Source: Deltaproteobacteria bacterium (GTDB taxonomy: Bacteria > Desulfobacterota > Desulfuromonadia > Geobacterales > JAJYBI01). From it: a stretch of 64,000 nt of DNA. Position 1 is the first letter of the stretch. Each line of letters starts with the position of its first letter. The notes beneath the pieces are model-generated. The model saw only the letters and a list, made by a program, of their open reading frames with translations, had not been told where the DNA came from and did no database searches. Shown here in pieces: positions 60,592-64,000 of this stretch. The translations under genes were made by a program, and so were the position numbers. Location of the stretch: assembly GCA_021779095.1 (NCBI GenBank), contig JAJYBI010000014.1, positions 20,165 through 84,164 of the forward strand. The letters run 5' to 3'.

Positions 60592-61355
60592 ATATCACCA
60601 TCCTCGGCAGCGGCACCTCCACCGGCATCCCCATGGTCGGCTGCCACTGTGCGGTCTGCTCCTCGGACGACCCCAAGGACAAGCGGACCCGCGCCTCCAT
60701 CCTCGTCGAACACAACGGTTTCAACCTGCTGGTGGATACCTCCACCGACCTGCGGCACCAGGCGCTGCGGGCACGGATCCCCCGCATCGACGCCGTCCTT
60801 TTGACCCATCACCACGCGGACCATGTGAACGGCATCGACGATCTGCGGGGGTTCCACTTCCACCACAAAGAGGTCATCCCGTGCTACGGCAGCCCGGAAA
60901 CCCTGGAGGTCGTCACCGACCGGTTTGCATATATCTTCAGGGGACGGGAGGTCGGCGGCTACGCGCCGCTCCTGGAGTCACATGAAGTGACGGAACCGTT
61001 CGAGCTGTTCGGCCTTCCGGTGGCGCCGATCCCGCTTCTGCACGGTGCCATCACCAGCACCGGCTACCGGTTCGGCGACATGGCGTACCTCTCCGACTGC
61101 AGCGGCGTCCCGCCCGAGGCGGTCCCCCTGCTGGGCGGGCTGAGGCTCCTGGTCATCGACGCCCTGCGCTACTCACCCCATCCGTACCACCTGAATATCG
61201 AGGGGGCGCTCCGGGTGGTGGAGGAACTGCAACCGGCGCGGACGCTCCTGACCCACCTGACCCACGAGGTGGCGCACCGGGACGAGGACCGGCTGCCGGC
61301 CGGGGTGACGTTCGCCTACGACGGACAGGTCGTGACGCTGGTGGATTCTGATTGA
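60588..61355 (+). CDS. MBL-fold hydrolase, PhnP-like
   Basis: 255 residues. Metallo-beta-lactamase site [17 protein letters not shown] (H74-H76, D78, H79), later [22 protein letters not shown] and a C-terminal [14 protein letters not shown]. An early zinc-binding-like CHCAVC (19-24) is as in PhnP phosphodiesterases. It could cleave cyclic nucleotide or phosphoribosyl phosphodiesters; no phn gene is near. Coupled to metX. Confidence 0.9.
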   Translation: MNITILGSGTSTGIPMVGCHCAVCSSDDPKDKRTRASILVEHNGFNLLVDTSTDLRHQALRARIPRIDAVLLTHHHADHVNGIDDLRGFHFHHKEVIPCYGSPETLEVVTDRFAYIFRGREVGGYAPLLESHEVTEPFELFGLPVAPIPLLHGAITSTGYRFGDMAYLSDCSGVPPEAVPLLGGLRLLVIDALRYSPHPYHLNIEGALRVVEELQPARTLLTHLTHEVAHRDEDRLPAGVTFAYDGQVVTLVDSD

Positions 61356-61398
61356 AATGCGGCCGGTTTCGGCTATTATGAAAAGGATTCCACTCCGG

Positions 61399-63252
61399 AT
61401 GGCCCCGATGACCAAAGACATCTGCCTGCACGGCCAGATCAACCAGCATATCGAGTATTACGCCATCGTGGCCGGGGAGGATGCCCACCAGCGGTACTTC
61501 TTCAATGCCGTTCCGGGGCAGGACGAAGGGCTGCGGTTCTTCTCCGCGGGGAACGAGTTCGTCATCACCCCGGCGGGGGTGCGCCATGCGGGGAACGGCG
61601 GTTCGTTCTGCGAGTACATGTTCGGCGTCGACCAGCCGATCTCCGACCTGGCCAAGGGAGACGTCATCAACCGCCTCGTCATGTACGGCGGCCGCCTCGA
61701 TCACGCCACGGGGAACCTGAGATTCAGCAGCCAGACGGACGGAACCCTGAGCTTCGAAAAGATCTTTTTCGAAGGAAACGCCATCACCAACTACTTTTTC
61801 TTCATCCAGACCGACGCAATCCAGGGAACGATCCCCCGCCAGCAGGAAGAACTCGTCCGGCGGATCGGCAAGACGATCAAGCGGTCTCCCGCGGTGGGGA
61901 TGGAACGGGAGAGCGAGCTCATCGACGAGCTGTTCCAGCATCTGGACGACGAGCGCGCCCAGCTGTTCCTGTTCAAGCTGGTGAACCGGCGCCATCTCGA
62001 ATACAGCGAGCTGTTCAAGTCGTACTACTTCTCCAGCAAGAAGATCGCCGACGAGGACTTCTCCCAGCTGTCGGCGCTCGCCCGCAGGCACGATATCGAC
62101 CGGTACCAGCAGGAGCGGATCCGGATCGACGTCATGTACAAGCACCGCGACAACAAGCGGATCGTGGACGAGTACAAGAACATTCTCATCGCCTGCAACC
62201 GCAAAGGGGAGATCAACAAGATGGAGAACGCCCGGCTGACACGGCTCAAGACCCTGTCGGTCCGGAACAAGATACCCGGCGCACTGTTCTACACCCTCGA
62301 TGAGATGTTGAAAAAGGACAAGAAGATGGTGGATCTCGAGGAGCACGAATACATATCCGAAACGCGGCAGATCCTGGAAGGGCTGTTCCTGAGCGAACGG
62401 CAGATCGAAAGCACCATCGACCGCGACGACATGCTGAAGCTGCTGTTCGCCAAGAAACGGGCGGTGGAGAACCGGGACCACACCTTCGAGGAGATCCTGC
62501 TGGACGCCAGCAAGGCGTGCGACGAGAAGATCCGCGACGGGGCGGATATCGAACTGCTGGAAGGGTTCTCCTACATCATCACCTACTTCGACCGCTACGA
62601 CACCACCTCGTCCATCATCAGCCAGCTGGCGTTCATGGAGAACGTACGGATCACCGAGGAGATGCTGCGCAGCATCCTGGGGAACAAGGCGGAGTTCGAC
62701 GCGCTGCAGGCGAACCTGTTCGAGGAGCTGTTCATCTCGGGGATACTGGACAACAAGTACCTGGGGAGCTACGGTCGCAAGAAGGTGAGCTCCCTCATCC
62801 AGGGGCTGAAGCGGATCGAGCAGAATCAGAGCACCATCCCGGAGCTGATCCTGATCCTGCGCAACATCGACCGGGAGGAGCGGCTCTACCATACGATCCT
62901 CGAACACGTACGGGAGAGGATCAGGAACTTCTACTCCAAGTACGCCACCAAGGCGGACCAGGAGGCGCTCAAGGCCGAGGTCTCCGACGAGCTGCTGAAC
63001 AAGAAGATCATCGGCGAGCCGATCCCCGACAACCTGTTCCACGAGACGGTGCTCACCATCAAGAAAGAGGCGATCTACCTGCACAACCTGCTGCCCCTCA
63101 TCATCAGCAGCAGGGATACCGCACTGCGCGAGGATTTCCTGGAAAACTCGGGACTGGACCGTTTCTACGTGGAAGAGCTGGAGCGGGAGTACTTCGAACT
63201 GAACAACCTCGACATGGAAGAACTTTACCAGATCCGCAAGGGGCTCAACTGA
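61399..63252 (+). CDS. large unknown protein, Geobacter-type (TIGR04442-like)
   Basis: 617 residues if the ATG at 61399 is used; ATGs at 61378 and 61408 are alternatives, none with a perfect ribosome site (AAAAGGA ends 14 bp before 61399). The first 150 residues are beta-rich (GQINQHIEYYAIVAGED, RYFFNAVPG, FFFIQTDAI). The rest is highly helical and charged, with long amphipathic repeats (KKIADEDFSQLSALARRHDID; YKNILIACNRKGEINKMENARLTRLK; SSLIQGLKRIEQNQSTIPEL). I recall a Geobacter-restricted family of this size, TIGR04442, but cannot verify it. No enzyme motif seen. Confidence 0.7.
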   Translation: MAPMTKDICLHGQINQHIEYYAIVAGEDAHQRYFFNAVPGQDEGLRFFSAGNEFVITPAGVRHAGNGGSFCEYMFGVDQPISDLAKGDVINRLVMYGGRLDHATGNLRFSSQTDGTLSFEKIFFEGNAITNYFFFIQTDAIQGTIPRQQEELVRRIGKTIKRSPAVGMERESELIDELFQHLDDERAQLFLFKLVNRRHLEYSELFKSYYFSSKKIADEDFSQLSALARRHDIDRYQQERIRIDVMYKHRDNKRIVDEYKNILIACNRKGEINKMENARLTRLKTLSVRNKIPGALFYTLDEMLKKDKKMVDLEEHEYISETRQILEGLFLSERQIESTIDRDDMLKLLFAKKRAVENRDHTFEEILLDASKACDEKIRDGADIELLEGFSYIITYFDRYDTTSSIISQLAFMENVRITEEMLRSILGNKAEFDALQANLFEELFISGILDNKYLGSYGRKKVSSLIQGLKRIEQNQSTIPELILILRNIDREERLYHTILEHVRERIRNFYSKYATKADQEALKAEVSDELLNKKIIGEPIPDNLFHETVLTIKKEAIYLHNLLPLIISSRDTALREDFLENSGLDRFYVEELEREYFELNNLDMEELYQIRKGLN

Positions 63253-63264
63253 GCCGCCTCGCGG

Positions 63265-63999
63265 TCAGGATTTTCTGCGCAGATACGACACGAACTCGTC
63301 GACCGTAATCCCCTTTTTCCTCACCAGGTTGCTTATCTGGCGGCTGATGGACTGCCGCTCACCCTCCTTCATGGAGTTCTTGATCATCACGAAGAACGGG
63401 GTGTTCCGCGTCTGCGGGTAGAGCTTTAGGCGGTCCATCAGTTCGAATGCGCACATGTCGGAAAGCATGAGGGCGCTGAACATCATGTACGGACGGCCGA
63501 TCGTCGCCAGCGCGACCGCCTCCTTCCCCGTATAGGCGTTCACCACCTCGAACCCCACGGATGAAACCGGACGGGCCACCGACTCCTCCCCCTTGCGGGA
63601 GATCACCATCGCCTGGAGGTCGTAATCCTCCGCCTCGTCGGACAGGCCGAGTACCGCCAGCCGGTTCAGGAGATGGTCCGGGTCCGCCGGCAGCACGAAA
63701 AAACCGGCGACGGGAAAGACGCCCCCCACCTGACCCTCCTCCCCCAGGTCCCAGGCAGCAAAGCGGCACCTACCTGACTCGGCCACCTCAGAGATGGGCA
63801 CCCCCTGCTCTTGGGACATGAAGCCCAGGATGGAGAAGACCACCGGCATGCTGAACAGGTGCATGTGGGTGACTTCCAGCATCTCCAGCGGGGTCTTCTC
63901 GAACACGAACCTCTGCTGGTTCCCGCGGTAGTAGTCTGCCACCCCGCCCGGCGTCCACCCGGTCTTCAACACCCGCAGGGCGCGGGCGTACTCCATCTG
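63265..63999 (-). CDS. receiver-like protein, possibly continuing past the window
   Basis: Up to 243 residues from an ATG at 63996 next to the window edge; the frame may extend further. The N-terminal half (MHLFSMPVVFSILGFMSQEQG, CRFAAWDLGEEGQVGG) is unlike known domains. The C-terminal 120 residues have response-regulator-like strands (FEVVNAYTGKEAVALATIGRPYMMFSALMLSDMCAFELMDRL, NTPFFVMIKNSMKEG) but lack a clear acidic pocket; the phospho-acceptor position reads MLSD. It converges with the TIGR04442-like gene, 12 bp apart. Confidence 0.6.
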   Translation of the reverse strand, partial: QMEYARALRVLKTGWTPGGVADYYRGNQQRFVFEKTPLEMLEVTHMHLFSMPVVFSILGFMSQEQGVPISEVAESGRCRFAAWDLGEEGQVGGVFPVAGFFVLPADPDHLLNRLAVLGLSDEAEDYDLQAMVISRKGEESVARPVSSVGFEVVNAYTGKEAVALATIGRPYMMFSALMLSDMCAFELMDRLKLYPQTRNTPFFVMIKNSMKEGERQSISRQISNLVRKKGITVDEFVSYLRRKS

Positions 64000-64000
64000 T

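Noticed and set aside
61153..63084. 643-codon minus-strand frame opposite the TIGR04442-like gene
   Set aside because: The plus-strand product has normal helix and codon patterns and fits between neighbours; the antisense frame overlaps the MBL gene as well.

Overview
This 64 kb window is high-GC chromosomal DNA of a Geobacter-like bacterium (Desulfuromonadia/Geobacterales). The best clues are a PpcA-type triheme periplasmic cytochrome c7 at 41 kb, a SAM-I riboswitch ahead of metX, many c-di-GMP and HDOD signalling genes, and a large protein (61.4-63.3 kb) resembling a family I associate with Geobacter. I saw no rRNA, tRNA, CRISPR array, transposase or prophage. No database search was possible, so the taxonomy is inferred from gene content.

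Layout. 0-12 kb: the end of a sensor kinase and suhB, then a minus-strand housekeeping block (frameshifted yggS, hicAB, a methyltransferase, maf, trmFO, topA, dprA, a LysM protein, the tol-pal lipoprotein cpoB/ybgF). 12-22.5 kb: a U32-family tRNA hydroxylation protein and a nearly complete set for 4-amino-4-deoxy-L-arabinose (Ara4N) modification of lipid A: arnT, arnB, arnC, an arnA split into two genes, and arnD. A minus-strand diguanylate cyclase and a deleted sensor-kinase remnant interrupt it. 22.8-25 kb: tldD and rubrerythrin. 25-29 kb: an accessory stretch with an orphan surface protein, an AT-rich DUF4062 gene behind an array of palindromes, an SdpI-like gene and a Phd/ParE pair. 29-41 kb: trmO, a cyclophilin, a UvrD/Rep helicase, a lipid kinase, membrane and glycosyltransferase genes, a REC-PilZ protein, a B12-type radical SAM enzyme and the cytochrome c7.

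41-46 kb is the most mosaic part. It holds a DUF2442/DUF4160 pair lying between two 205-bp direct copies of the 3' end of a CheB-like gene, then parDE, two AT-rich genes separated by an integron attC-like site, and vapBC. The CheB-like protein lacks the catalytic Ser and His. 46-64 kb returns to core genes: a radical SAM protein, a GspE/PilB ATPase, a TPR-glycosyltransferase, SulP, a three-gene HDOD/GGDEF signalling operon, acyP-ligA, riboswitch-metX with an MBL hydrolase, and two Geobacter-type unknowns.

Across the window, short repeats recur between genes: hairpin pairs of the CCTCCCC/GGGGAGG type, CACAGAGACACAGAG-type sequences, an ACGCAACG inverted repeat and an AATCTGTG-type sequence. 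The strongest leads for new biology are the repeat-flanked toxin-antitoxin island, two toxin-antitoxin promoters that predict leaderless mRNAs, the palindrome array ahead of the DUF4062 gene, and a repeat-bounded mini-element carrying a 42-residue membrane protein.
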